Numbered from the stretch's first letter, positions 46,236-57,300 are shown. The stretch is DNA of 64,000 nt from Topomyia yanbarensis (GCF_030247195.1 NC_080672.1:391051037-391115036), one strand, 5' to 3'. Notes: generated by a model not told the origin, from the letters alone. A program made the numbers and translations.

Positions 46236-47104
46236 AAAATAAAATAAAATAAAATAAAATAAAATAAAATAAAATAAAATAAAATAAAATAAAATAAAAT
46301 AAAATAAAATAAAATAAAATAAAATAAAATAAAATAAAATAAAATAAAATAAAATAAAATAAAATAAAATAAAATAAAATAAAATAAAATAAAATAAAAT
46401 AAAATAAAATAAAATAAAATAAAATAAAATAAAATAAAATAAAATAAAATAAAATAAAATAAAATAAAATAAAATAAAATAAAATAAAATAAAATAAAAT
46501 AAAATAAAATAAAATAAAATAAAATAAAATAAAATAAAATAAAATAAAATAAAATAAAATAAAATAAAATAAAATAAAATAAAATAAAATAAAATAAAAT
46601 AAAATAAAATAAAATAAAATAAAATAAAATAAAATAAAATAAAATAAAATAAAATAAAATAAAATAAAATAAAATAAAATAAAATAAAATAAAATAAAAT
46701 AAAATAAAATAAAATAAAATAAAATAAAATAAAATAAAATAAAATAAAATAAAATAAAATAAAATAAAATAAAATAAAATAAAATAAAATAAAATAAAAT
46801 AAAATAAAATAAAATAAAATAAAATAAAATAAAATAAAATAAAATAAAATAAAATAAAATAAAATAAAATAAAATAAAATAAAATAAAATAAAATAAAAT
46901 AAAATAAAATAAAATAAAATAAAATAAAATAAAATAAAATAAAATAAAATAAAATAAAATAAAATAAAATAAAATAAAATAAAATAAAATAAAATAAAAT
47001 AAAATAAAATAAAATAAAATAAAATAAAATAAAATAAAATAAAATAAAATAAAATAAAATAAAATAAAATAAAATAAAATAAAATAAAATAAAATAAAAT
47101 AAAT
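46236..47104. repeat. 870-bp array of AAAAT, about 174 copies
   Basis: Uninterrupted and without visible substitutions from 46236 to 47104. The 319-codon reverse-strand frame across it (FILFY repeats) is an artefact of the pentamer. Confidence 0.97.
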
Positions 47105-47440
47105 AATTAAAATGACTAAAATCAATGAACTAAATAAAAAATGAAATGTCTTCTATGAATCGAATGAAAGAAATTAACAAAACAGATCAAATTAATCAAA
47201 TGATTTAAATGAATTAATTGGATCAAATGAATCAACAGTATCAAATAAGCGAAATGAACCAAATGAATCTGACGCATTAAATCAAGCAAAAGAGTAAACA
47301 AGTAATAAATAAAATGCAGAAAATGGATAGAATGAAAAATAATAAAATAAATTAAACAAACACAAAAAAAAATTAAAAAATGAATGAAACGAATAATATG
47401 AATATATTAATACGATAATTGTCATGACTAAAATAAATTA
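47105..47440. repeat. AT-rich degenerate AATGAA-type sequence
   Basis: Irregular AAATGAA/AATCAAAT words, compositionally like the 9-bp array further right. It may be a decayed or seed version of that array. Confidence 0.4.
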
Positions 47441-47442
47441 TA

Positions 47443-47842
47443 CAGTGAAGACCCGATTGTATCAGCCTTCGATTTTATTAGCTTTTTGACTCGATTTTAT
47501 CAGTTTCATATGAAAATTGATAGTTGCTAGTTTGATAGGCTCTAGCAGACGAACCAAATTGAATTCAAGCAAATCCTTTCTTGAGTATATTTTTCTTATC
47601 TTAGAGATCCGAAAAATGAAAAAAAAATTTTTTTTGTGTTTTCCACTGTCAGACCCCCTTAAGGGAAGTTTAAGCTAAATAATCAAGAAAGGTTATGGGG
47701 CTATATCTAGGGTCTAAAGAGGAATATTTTAAGAGCTTCGGTTTCTTAAAAAGAAAGAAAAATATATGTCCCGATTTTATCAATGTCCCGGTTTTATCAG
47801 CCCAAAATTCACCAAGGGGATGATAAAAACATATCTTTACTG
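47443..47842. mobile_element. Mariner/pogo-like MITE, 400 bp
   Basis: The left end is CAGTGAAGACCCGATTGTATCA after a TA (47441-47442). The right end is the diverged complement CAGTAAAGATATGTTTTTATCA, followed by TT. Internal repeats of CCCGATTTTATCA occur near both ends. The TA target and CAGTG terminus fit Tc1/mariner or pogo. No transposase. Confidence 0.65.
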
Positions 47843-48039
47843 TTTTGATAAATCTAAGAAAATTAATCAAATTTATAGTTTTAATAAAATAATACAAGTG
47901 GTAAAATAAGAAAATTAATAATAAGAGAGTTATAAAATTAATTAAATAATCGTATCGAAGAAATATAATTGATTTATTTGATTCAAAAAAGAGTTAATTT
48001 TACAAATAAAACTACTAAAATTAATTAAATGAGTTGAAG

Positions 48040-48862
48040 AATCCGATGAATCAAATGAATCAAATGAATCCAATGAATCTAATGAATCTAATGAAACTAT
48101 TGAATCTAATGAATCTAATGAATCTAATGAATTTTATGAATCTAATGAATCTAATGAATCTAATGAATCTAATGAATCTAATGAATCTAATGAATCTAAT
48201 GAATCAATGAATCTAATGAATTTAATGAATCTAATGAATCTAATGAATCAAATGAATCTAATGAATCTAATGAATCTAATGAATCTAATGAATCTAATGA
48301 ATCTAATGAATCTAATGAATCTAATGAATCTAATGAATCTAATGAATCTAATGAATCTAATGAATCTAATGAATCTAATGAATCTAATGAATCTAATGAA
48401 TCTAATGAATCTAATGAATCTAATGAATCTAATGAATCTAATGAATCTAATGAATCTAATGAATCTAATGAATCTAATGAATCTAATGAATCTAATGAAT
48501 CTAATGAATCTAATGAATCTAATGAATCTAATGAATCTAATGAATCTAATGAATCTAATGAATCTAATGAATCTAATGAATCTAATGAATCTAATGAATC
48601 TAATGAATCTAATGAATCTAATGAATCTAATGAATCTAATGAATCTAATGAATCTAATGAATCTAATGAATCTAATGAATCTAATGAATCTAATGAATCT
48701 AATGAATCTAATGAATCTAATGAATCTAATGAATCTAATGAATCTAATGAATCTAATGAATCTAATGAATCTAATGAATCTAATGAATCTAATGAATCTA
48801 ATGAATCTAATGAATCTAATGAATCTAATAAATCTAATGAATCTAATGAATCTAATGAATCT
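48040..48862. repeat. ~820-bp array of the 9-bp unit TGAATCTAA, about 90 copies
   Basis: Nearly perfect from about 48250, with imperfect units at the left edge (48040-48250) and one variant near 48830. Because 9 is a multiple of 3, both strands read as long open frames (MNL and FIR repeats); these are not genes. Confidence 0.95.
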
Positions 48863-49023
48863 GCGTTGGATTAGCACAAAAGTTCTGATACATACCTCTT
48901 ACATTTCTGCTAATGTTTTTTTACGAACTTTGATTTAGTGCGGTACCCTAGTTCCATTCCATAACGGAATGTAGTACGGAGGCCGTGATTTACTTTGATT
49001 TAGTGCGCATTGCTAGATCGTGT
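48863..49023. other. Short segment with a 16-bp direct repeat
   Basis: ACTTTGATTTAGTGCG occurs at 48927-48942 and 48992-49007. The 49 bases between contain a small CATTCC…GGAATG inversion. It may mark a short insertion. Confidence 0.5.
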
Positions 49024-49314
49024 AGATATACCCACAGATAACAGACGTTTAGGCTAGAACAAAATTTCTTCAAAAACCTGTGTAAACTTTCAAATTGATA
49101 AACGTTGGAAATCCGTGTTTCACTATTGCCATCTGCGCAACTGTTTGCTACACGTGTTTGACAGCTGCACTCTAACTGCATTGTATCGATCACTGCGCCA
49201 TCTGCAAACGTTTGCCAAACGTGTTTCAGACGTCTAATTTATTCGGAATTTCAGTAGCGGGTATTTACACACGATTCAAATCGAGCTTGAACGTCTGTTA
49301 TCTGTGATATACCT
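49024..49314. mobile_element. 291-bp inverted-repeat MITE
   Basis: The termini are inverted over about 27 bases with few differences (shared CACAGATAACAGACGTT). The interior has two CACTG/CGCCATCTGC-type phrases and no coding capacity. I recall similar ends as common in Aedes; unverified. The target duplication is unclear. Confidence 0.65.
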
Positions 49315-49400
49315 CAATGTTATCATCATCCATATATATGGGAATCAATTAAAATTGTCATATTCGACGTGTTGCATTTTGTTCTTTACATTGAAGCTTT
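49315..49400 (+). repeat. Dispersed repeat, mate of 62835-62930
   Basis: Shares TTATC(A/G)TCATCCATA, TTGTCATATTCGAC and CGTGTTGCAT-TTGTTCTT with 62835-62930 in the same orientation. Confidence 0.55.
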
Positions 49401-49926
49401 CTACCTAGTTTTTTCCCATTTTTTTGTTACCGCCCTGCCAAGGTTATATTTTTGAAGGTGATTAATACCACTTTACGTGTATGATGAAACTGTATATGGG
49501 ACACTTCCAAAAGCTGTTTCCATTAACAGTTTCACCTCGCACACTATTGGTAGTATGCGAGTTTGTTTACAGTCAAGCGCACAAGCATTTTTCCGTACTA
49601 CAAGCCCGTTTTTTCTTTGAATAATTCTAATTATAACTAACGAAATTGAAGAAGATTACTAGAATATCGAATATTGACTGCCGTACAGAGATACATACAG
49701 CCATAGGTATCCTCTTTGAACGCGACTAGAATATTTGACAACCGCTTTCTGAAACCAGCGCCGTATATCAGTTCCACTGAAATATTCGTATCCCTCCTAA
49801 TATTCCAGTATGTCAATTGAACTAATCACTAACTCCTAAGAACTCATCAAATAAACTGAAACCATCGCACCGGGTAAATGCCTTCCACTGATTCGTGCGC
49901 GTAAATTTTTTCCTTTATCCTTCCAG

Positions 49927-50155
49927 ACGTGACCGTCAAGTACGTGAGAGGCCTGCCGCACATCACCGTTCCACTGCCAAGCCGAAACGAGCGATGCCAG
50001 TTCACGTTACGACCCGTGACGCACAGTGTCGGCAATTTCCTAGAAATGCTGAAGCTCGAGGACCGTGGAGTGGACCGGGCGGCGGTACTCAATCGGGACG
50101 GGGTCCGGATAGCGGCCTCCTGTTCGATCGAGTCGCTGATGGACGACGAGTTTTG
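49927..50155 (+). CDS. MCU: Mitochondrial calcium uniporter (MCU), internal exon
   Basis: A 229-bp exon between a pyrimidine-rich acceptor (…CCTTTATCCTTCCAG, ending 49926) and a GTAAGT donor at 50156. It begins with the last two bases of a codon and ends two bases into one. The product (about 76 residues) matches the MCU N-terminal matrix domain: [38 protein letters not shown] and DGVRIAAS are all MCU-specific. The serine of LPSR and the cysteine of ERCQF correspond to human Ser92 and Cys97, reported regulatory sites. MCU is the pore subunit of the inner-membrane Ca2+ uniporter; this domain faces the matrix, and the DIME pore and coiled coils would be in later exons. No other exon was found in the window, so flanking introns are long. 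MCUb is less likely in an insect. Confidence 0.93.
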
Positions 50156-51055
50156 GTAAGTGGATTTTCGATATTAAAAAAAACCTGTGTCCGTGTCTGT
50201 TCAGGTCCTAGTTGCGACTGTTTCCCGATGCAAAGTGTGGGGGTCATACATAAAATTCAACTAAGACGGAAAACGAAATAAACGATTTCTTTCGCTAGCA
50301 GAACTTTGTATCGATCGATAGACCCATTTCTACCTTCGCTTTTCTTTCGATTAGAATTAGTTTTTTGGTGGTCTGCCAACTATCCGGCAAAGCCGGCAGA
50401 ACGAAAGCTAAAATTTCTGAGCCTTGCTTCCTATGGAATTTATGGAACTAGAGGAGGTTCGTTTACCAAGTAGTGTGACTACGTGACATGTATGAAATTT
50501 TATTTCATTCCGCTGCTTGAAATTTTTCCATGCTCATGCTAAGAGCCGACGAACGTGGGGTGGAATAAGTTCAAGCTGTTCGGATTAGTTTTGGCCTTTT
50601 GGATTGCCCACTACTATCGGTATAATTTATGCATGCCTCGTGAAAGCTTCGGTTGTTGGTAAAGGTAAACAATGTGGTCAATGTCTAGTCTTTTAAAAGG
50701 TCGTAAAGGAAGCTTAAGTGATTACAGCGTTAGTAAACTGCACAGCAGAGTATTCTGAAAACTTAAATCGGGAAGTTGGAAATTGTTTTTCTGTGATATA
50801 ATGAACAAAACCAAACGTACATACTATGATACTAAATAAATTAATATAAAATGAGCCAAATTGATACGCTGTTTCAATTGTGAATTATGATGATTTGTAC
50901 AAAAACGTGACTTCAGGATCTACAAATTATTTTGATCTGAATATAGTTCAGTGGAAATTGCATCAACTTCTACAGAGATGCATGAAATTTTACAAGCAAA
51001 GTTTCAACCAATTTCATTTAGTCCTTTGGGCCACATCCAGCGTAAAAGTGGTCCC
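50156..51055 (+). other. Start of the intron after the MCU exon
   Basis: Non-coding, mostly unique-looking sequence after the donor. I looked for the next conserved MCU block (the VIND/YHV region) here and further right and did not see it. Confidence 0.6.
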
Positions 51056-51059
51056 AAAA

Positions 51060-51330
51060 TCCGTATTTATTCTCACACCAAAAAATAATGAAATTTAAAC
51101 GACATGTAAATTAATACGAATGTAAACATACAAAGATTGAATCAAAATTTTGATTGAAAATTACGTTAAAATCAATGCACTCAATTGGAGCATCAAAAAG
51201 TGTACAATTTTACACTTTCATTCGTGTAATATTACATGTCACACATTTTTCAGCAATATTCGAGTAAAAATACATTGAAGTGCATTTGTTTTCCGTTTAA
51301 AGAAACTGTAATTTTCAATCCACGTGTAAA
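51060..51330. repeat. Dispersed repeat, relative of 33480-33800
   Basis: ACATGTAAA words, GAGCATCAAAAA and CACACCAAAAA shared with the 33-kb copy. Ends not resolved. Confidence 0.45.
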
Positions 51331-51675
51331 ATTATAATAAAATTCGTTGAAGAAAGCACAACAAGTCGTGTGTATTTGTGGTGGAACCTTATTTTACATT
51401 TATATTCATGCTCCAAATATGTGCATGAAAATAAACTTAAAATTACAAAATATTTTTTTCTGTGCTGGAACTTACCACTTGCAAATCTGCTTGTTTTAAT
51501 TTAATTCACTTTTTACATAATGGAATCAGTCCGTCTCCAAGTTTTCGCAAAGATATTTGCAAGTGGTAAACTGCCTATGATCGCAAATCAATCCAATAAA
51601 GATAGGAAATCCCATAGAAAATCGGATAAATATGCGACCATGGCCAGTAAATTCCAAATTAATCATGGTATTTGG

Positions 51676-51880
51676 GAGAGACTTCGTCTCATCAGAATCC
51701 GACATTAACTTAGTGACAGGACTATGCTAGCGCCGAATTGACGCTAGCTCCAAAAAATGGAGACACAATTTATGTTTCTGAGCAAATCCCTAGTCAAGCG
51801 TGATGTTCCGCACGAAAAGAAGTTCATTTTAAGCCAATGTAAACTAATTGGTTTGGCAAGCTTAGCTTAGTTATTCACTA
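51676..51880 (+). repeat. Copy of the 'TTCGTCTCATCAG' fold-back family
   Basis: Begins ACTTCGTCTCATCAGAATCC and follows the left arm of the 60-kb copy, through CTAGCGCCGAATTGACGCTAG and CTGAGCAAATCCCTAGTC, to about 51880. The inverted right arm is not evident, so this copy is partial. Confidence 0.7.
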
Positions 51881-51884
51881 AGGA

Positions 51885-52385
51885 GAAGCATGCATTCCAC
51901 TTAGGATAAACATAGCATAGGATATTCCAGTCGTAATACGATTTTTTTTTTAAATTTTGAGACGACTGAGTTCCCGAATTACTGAATGCAAATCGTCACA
52001 GTCCATCTATTGAGTGTTCCTCGAATACCGAAAAGAGGGATTCCATGAGAAACCGGCAGTTCGCAAAATATGACCATCGTCGATGCGAACGAAACTTTAC
52101 ATTTGTGTTCGGTTTATGAATCTCCATGATTTTCTCTGGTAATTGCAGTATTCTAATACAAGGGCAATTTTTCAAAAGGGCGTAGACGTTTCTACGAGCA
52201 ATAATTTCAATTTTTTTACACTATTTTATAAATTCATCGACAAAATTTGATCAATCTTCGGTACAATGCAGTAGCCATCTGTTTTAAATACCACTTGATT
52301 TGCGTTGGTGTTGGTGTGAAGCATTCATGCAAATACAGCTTAGACTTACGGAAGTCGTCGTCATCCGGTTCCACCACACTCGTAA
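51885..52385. other. Non-coding stretch
   Basis: No recognisable feature. Confidence 0.35.
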
Positions 52386-52389
52386 TACT

Positions 52390-52960
52390 GTGAAGATAAC
52401 ATTTAATACTTTAGCCATGGTGGAAAGTTTTGCTATGAAAAACAACATGCACTACGTCGTTGAGCATGACAATGTTAGAATCAAGGTACCCGTTTATATA
52501 GACGATGATAAGATTGATGTACCTCTGCACGATCTATCCCTGCGTACTTACAATAAGTTACGAAGAAGTGGAATCCGTTATGTTTGAAAACTGGAGAATT
52601 TTTTTCTCAGGTATTCCCAACGGCATTCGTGTCGTAAAAATGCGAGTGACGAAACTTATTCCTTCTTAGCTGAACTTTAAATTCGAAATAGAAGGCGTTA
52701 CCAAATCTCAAATCACGCGGTGAACATATGAAGGACAGACCCGTACGTGCCAGTTCTGTAACAAGAAGACGCACTTCTGAAAGCCATGTACAAAACCTCT
52801 AACGAAACAACATTAGCTGCAAGCAAACGCAACATACGGCTATCATCAACTAAATCACAAAGAACTGGAGGTGCTGCTGAATTTTGGAACAACAGAATCT
52901 ACGCACAGCGTGTACGACCATTGTGATGCGCCTACTACTTCCAAATTAACTGCCCATAAA
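52390..52960 (+). pseudogene. Non-LTR retrotransposon gag (ORF1) relic with a zinc knuckle
   Basis: Read with frame changes and stops, the forward strand gives the RNA-binding gag region of a LOA/I-like element: RIKVPVYIDDDKIDVPLHDL, then GIPNGIRVVKMRVTKLIPS, then YEGQTRTCQFCNKKTHF. A CX2CX4HX4C knuckle (52748-52789) is intact in spacing, but a TGA stop lies between its H and last C. A degenerate continuation runs to about 52960. Part of it appears as an open frame at 52420-52587 but it is not a host gene. There is no linked RT on this strand nearby. Confidence 0.75.
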
Positions 52961-53084
52961 ACCATGAAAAAAAATTACAAAAACATGGATACACGATCGT
53001 GACCCGATTTTTAAACGAAGTAACAGGTACAAGTACGAAGTACCCAAGATTCGATGAAAATATAATTGGGGTACTATTTTGGCA
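52961..53084. other. Short non-coding segment
   Basis: Nothing recognised. Confidence 0.3.
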
Positions 53085-53935
53085 CTATTAGGGAGTGCGC
53101 CTCATTATTGCATGAATTACTCGGCCTACAAATTAAGTTGCGAGAAAAAGTATTGTCTAAGCTAATTTTAGCTTGCTGAGCGCGAACACAATATTTATTA
53201 TTTTTTCAAAGAAGCGAGATTTTTTAAAAAGACGTTTTTTGTCTTTTAGTTATTGATCAATATCTCGTGAGAAAATCATCCTTTCAATACAACCAATAAA
53301 ATAATATTAGTATTCCCTTCCCATAAATATATAATATGTGACGACCTAAGTCGAAATGAATTTTTTTTTTGAAAAATTGACGAAAATTATTCTTGTTTAA
53401 CTTTGGTCGCTTGAAACCTTAATGAATTTATATTGATATACACATACTGCACATTTTTGTAAAAGACAGATCATTACCTTTCGAACTGAAAGTCCGTGAC
53501 GTCGATCGAATGTTTATACGAGATATTGACAAATAACAGCAAAGAGTATCCAAAACACGTTTTTCAAAAGAATCTCGAAAACGCTTTCTTTACAGAAAAA
53601 ATAATCCAAATAGTTTTTCGTGTTTCGTGACGCCAAGTTGATTTAGAGAACATATTTGTTCTTAGCCTAACGTAATTACCCCAAAATTTGTAAACTAGTG
53701 CAATCGATGGAATACGTATAAATCGGCAACGACATCTTTGCTTCGCTCTTAAGAATCATTATAATAACTTAAATGGTTTGAAAGTGATAAAATGTTCATG
53801 TTTGAGCGACCTGAAAACTCGAATCTAGTGCCCTAATTATCTTCCTACCATTTGAGCAAATGCGTTGAACAAAGACGCTGCTCTAACCCATGGCTTCAAA
53901 TGGGTATGGTGAGAATAGAAACATTACCATAAATT
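53085..53935 (+). repeat. Dispersed repeat, relative of 34005-34300
   Basis: The first part (53085-53140) and last part (about 53690-53935) align with 34005-34300, with about 550 extra bases between. See that entry. Confidence 0.5.
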
Positions 53936-54069
53936 ATATTTATTTATTTATTTTTATTTGGGCATTGTAAATATTAGAATTCACGGTTCAGTTAAGCTAA
54001 CGCATGGAGTCGTGTCATTTATGCGCAATAGTCTTAATGCTTATACCGTTAATCATTATATATCTTAAC

Positions 54070-54230
54070 GATGAGCACAGATGTCGGTTGCTAAGCATTG
54101 CGTGTATCCAGTTATGCTAAATAGAGGTACTCTATGACCTTGTGCTGCCTCCAAAATGTATTCGAATGACACGTAGTCAAAAGCCCTTTCAATGTCAATA
54201 AAAACTCCCAAGCTTGATTGTTTTTGCAAA
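54070..54230 (-). pseudogene. Non-LTR reverse transcriptase fragment (motif A)
   Basis: The reverse strand has an open stretch SSLGVFIDIERAFDYVSFEY, which is RT motif A with its first catalytic aspartate in the form found in Jockey/LOA/R1-type elements. It is followed by ILEAAQGH and a degraded CLATDICAHR. The fragment stops 22 bases from the palindromic element at 54252; no other RT motif is visible. Confidence 0.75.
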
Positions 54231-54251
54231 AAAGGGCGGCAGTAGACTTCC

Positions 54252-54984
54252 TTTTTAGGAACGTGTCCACTGAAAAACAGACAGAGAAAGAATGACCGAA
54301 ATGGTGAGAATGAAGAAGCGATGAAAATTCACCTTTTTATTGGAAACACTGAGAAAAAATACGTTTTCAAGCAGGAATCGAACCTACGATCTTCCAGTCT
54401 CTAGTTGGGTGCGTTAACCACTCCGCTATCGAAGAACTGTGATGATGCCATCACCTATTTCCGATAGTGTTGTGATCACCGCCACAGCCTCAAACACCTA
54501 CTAATTGACCCATCGACCCCCAATATCTTCTATAAGCAGATCGTTACCTCTCCCTCTCCTCGATAGAGTTAAATCTCTCTATCTATTTTTAGGTGCAGTG
54601 GACTGCGCTCAGGCTTGAGATATTATTATCATTGTTTGCCTCCTTAGTTGGCTCAGTCGCCGCCAGACTTTGGCAGTTGGTAGAGCTGTGGAGGAGCATG
54701 TTGAAGTCTGGCAGCGACTGAGCTGGCTAAGGAGGCACACAGTGATGATAATATCTCAAGCCTGAGCACTGTCGGGAGTATGTGATGGCATGATCACAGT
54801 TCCTCGATGACGGTGTGGTTAATGCACCCAACTACAGACTGAAAGATCGCCGGTTCGATTCCTGCTTGAGGAAATATCTTTTCTCAGTGTTTCCAATAAA
54901 AAAGTGAATTTTCACCGTTTCTTCATTCTCACCGTTCCGGTCATTCTTTCTGTGTCTGTTTTCCAGTGGACACGTTCCTAAAAA
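54252..54984. mobile_element. 733-bp palindrome with tRNA-like arms
   Basis: The outer arms (54252-54470 and 54780-54984) and inner arms (54597-54672 and 54704-54772) are inverted copies. The ends read TTTTTAGGAACGTGTCCACT. In the left arm on the reverse strand, and in the right arm on the forward strand, lies a tRNA-like segment. It has an A-box-like TAGCGGAGTGGTTAACGC (diverged in the right arm), a middle ACCCAACTA, and an exact B-box core GGTTCGATTCCTGC (right arm) or GGTTCGATTCC (left). It resembles tRNA-Ser-type genes but the arms are not complete tRNAs. No protein-coding capacity. Confidence 0.8.
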
Positions 54985-55479
54985 TTCTTGATAAAAGAAA
55001 AAAAACAAGACTCACGTCAAAACAAGGAATACATCGACTTCCCTAGTTAATATGCATGTTGCATTGTAAGAATCGAGCCAACATACCGAATGTAGTGGTC
55101 AATTAAACTTGTTATTGATTTGAGGAAGAAGGAAGTCAGTAACGCAGTCAAGACTGTAGTGGCAAGATTACAAGAAAAAAGATTTTTCAAAATATGCTTG
55201 AAGGGTTCATATCCTCTTTGAGATAGAACTGGAATGATTCCACCTTTTCCTGGGAACTACTTATACGGAGCAAAACTTTCAATAGTCCATTTGATCGAAT
55301 CGGTTGTCACAATTCTACGAGCAAGTACACAAATATTTGAGCTACCTGAAGAGAACTCACGAACAGTCGTCAGTGATGGCTCCGTACTGCCTAGAAAGTG
55401 TGTTATGAAGATGATTGAGTACTACTAAATCATCAGACGAATCACTAGCAGATCTAAACAAACTGACATGAAAGTCTTT
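54985..55479. other. Non-coding stretch, possibly degraded LINE sequence
   Basis: Lies between two non-LTR relics of the same strand. I could not read RT or endonuclease motifs with confidence. Confidence 0.35.
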
Positions 55480-56157
55480 CTATTTCGAATGTAACTTATT
55501 TATTCTACTAGTCTCGTTAAGACTCGAGACTTTGAGCTTTAATTGTTGGTGATACCCGTCAAATCCAATCGCCAAGTCCTCTTCGTAGAGGTCCCAGTTC
55601 ATAGATTTGGTACTACGATAAGTGCCGATAGCTAGTGAGACGTTCAAATGATCAAAGATGATGTACTTGTGATTAGATAACGACGGTTGGAGCTCGTTGG
55701 ATACGAGCCAGTTTGCCAACTCATGCGTAATACTGTCAGAGCAGAAAGTTATATCTAACAACTCTTCCCTGTCAGACCGTGCAAATGTTGGGCGATTTTC
55801 TACGTTGAGTATATACAGATTTATAGTGCTTATGTATTCCATCAATTCAGTGCCTCTCAAATTGATATCTGACCTATTCAAAATTGTACAATGGGCATTT
55901 GCATCTCTGCCGATTTTTAGCACAGTATGATACAACCCTTTCATCAAAAGGTGATGGTTCATTATGCGGCAAATATGCCGAACAATAAACTTATCTCCTA
56001 TTTATATGATCAACATTCATTTGGACTGGGACAGCACAAATATCGCGAGTTGAGAGGTCGGATATAAGATATGCGTCAAAAGCACTATTCGCAAATATAC
56101 ATGCACGAGGCAATTCACCTGGATTCGTCAAGCCATTTCTGTTGAAAGCTACGAGGC

Positions 56158-56935
56158 CCATGTTGTTTGTGGACGTTTGTAAACAGCTATAACTTTTGAT
56201 TGAGGCAAGATTTGCTCGCAAAAACAAGTAAGGGATCATCCATAAATGACGTAGCATTGTATGGGGGAGAGGGGAGTTTTGTATTTTGTGATGATGTGTG
56301 ACGACAGGGGGGTAGGGGGTCATGTCATCCTACGTAGCTTTTTTAAAGGGGAATAACTAACATCGTTTATTTTTTTTAATTTTGCGGTGACAAGGGGGAC
56401 TACGTAATTACCAGGGGGTATTTAGAGGTTTGTGACGAAATGCTACGATGGGGGAGGGGGGTGTTAAAAATCACTCAAAAATGCTACGTCATTTATGGAT
56501 CATCCCTAAGGTTAATAAATGTGACTATTGTCTTTCATTTGAGCATTAACAGTTGCAAGGATCAGCTCTATAACTGAAGTTATTGCAATTAAATCAGACT
56601 AATTCCGCTGGAGCAGTGCTGCCAGGGACAGTTTACGTTGACGACGGAAAATTAATGTTTCATATGTCCGCAATGGCGAAATATTTTTGAAAACTGATAA
56701 AACTTATCAATTTAGTCTGTCTTTCGCTGCGATTTCCATGCAATTGGACTATTGTAAATATTCTACGAGAATGGTATTGAGCATTGGAAGGTAAAAATTG
56801 AGCAGCTTCTAGCACTGCAAGGGAAGCACCTATCTTTATGAAAAAAGGCTTTTCGTGTTTCTTGATCTCACCATTTTCAAGGAAAAATTGCTTTGAAACC
56901 CTACATGCACTAGAAAAAAGTTGGGCATGAAAGGT
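56158..56935. mobile_element. piggyBac-type MITE, left end lost, with a nested MITE
   Basis: Aligns along almost its whole length, in inverted orientation, with the complete element at 60928-61430. The right end GGGCATGAAAGGT is followed by TTAA (56936-56939). The left end lacks the outermost bases (begins at GCCCATG). It interrupts the endonuclease relic and is itself interrupted at 56232-56506. Confidence 0.8.
56232..56506. mobile_element. Harbinger-type MITE, 275 bp, TAA target duplication
   Basis: Inverted termini GGGATCATCCATAAATGACG at both ends, with TAA directly outside (56229-56231 and 56507-56509). A 3-bp TAA/TTA target is the PIF/Harbinger signature. The related element at 60928-61430 has the uninterrupted target …CAAGTAAGGTTAAT, which proves the insertion point. 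The interior is G-rich (GGGGGAGAGGGGAG). No coding capacity. Confidence 0.9.
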
Positions 56936-57300
56936 TTAAGTATCTTTCCAAACATAGAAGTTTCCTTTATGAAAATACGGTTCTTGAACCAAAGCTATGG
57001 GAGCCTTTTCATCCTGCACAAGGCGAGATAGATTCATAGTTGCTGTACGTTGTATTCTGAATACCATGGTCGATCAGAGCACTACATATTTCATCACCAG
57101 CACGTATCGTACAGCCACTAAGCGATACCAAACAAGTTGGCTTATAATCGCCTATTGCAAACCCCGAAATGGGAATTAATTAATGTCAAATTGTCCTCTG
57201 TATCAGAGATTCGCTTAACACAGCAAGGGTCAGACCTAAGACACCGCCTGGCACATGTTAGCCCTGTCAGCCATTCAGTCCTCGGCACGTAGAAACACCT

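Larger units (their letters stand above)
55480..57300 (-). pseudogene. Non-LTR retrotransposon endonuclease relic (-), split by MITEs
   Basis: Reading the reverse strand from 57300 there is a cysteine-rich stretch near 57290-57190 that may be the end of a gag zinc-knuckle region (weak). The endonuclease N-terminus follows at about 57065-56945: NLSRLVQDEKAPIALVQEPY. The reading breaks at the piggyBac-type MITE and resumes at 56157 with NRNGLTNP and ELPRACIFANSAFDAYLISD. It then gives GRDANAH and SDINLRGTELMEYI, and ends with SLSNHKYIIFDHL, where SDH is expected. The Asp-to-Asn change, stops and insertions show it is dead. The wording fits the Jockey/LOA/R1-like group. Confidence 0.8.

Noticed and set aside
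46166..47125. 319-codon reverse-strand open frame of FILFY repeats
   Set aside because: Produced entirely by the AAAAT array; no codon bias, start context or homology.
48207..48938. Long frames on both strands (MNL and FIR repeats)
   Set aside because: A 9-bp repeat without stops is open in every copy; this is arithmetic, not a gene.
54350..54880. Functional tRNA genes
   Set aside because: A- and B-box words are present, but acceptor and anticodon stems do not pair well and both copies sit in palindrome arms; annotated as tRNA-like only.
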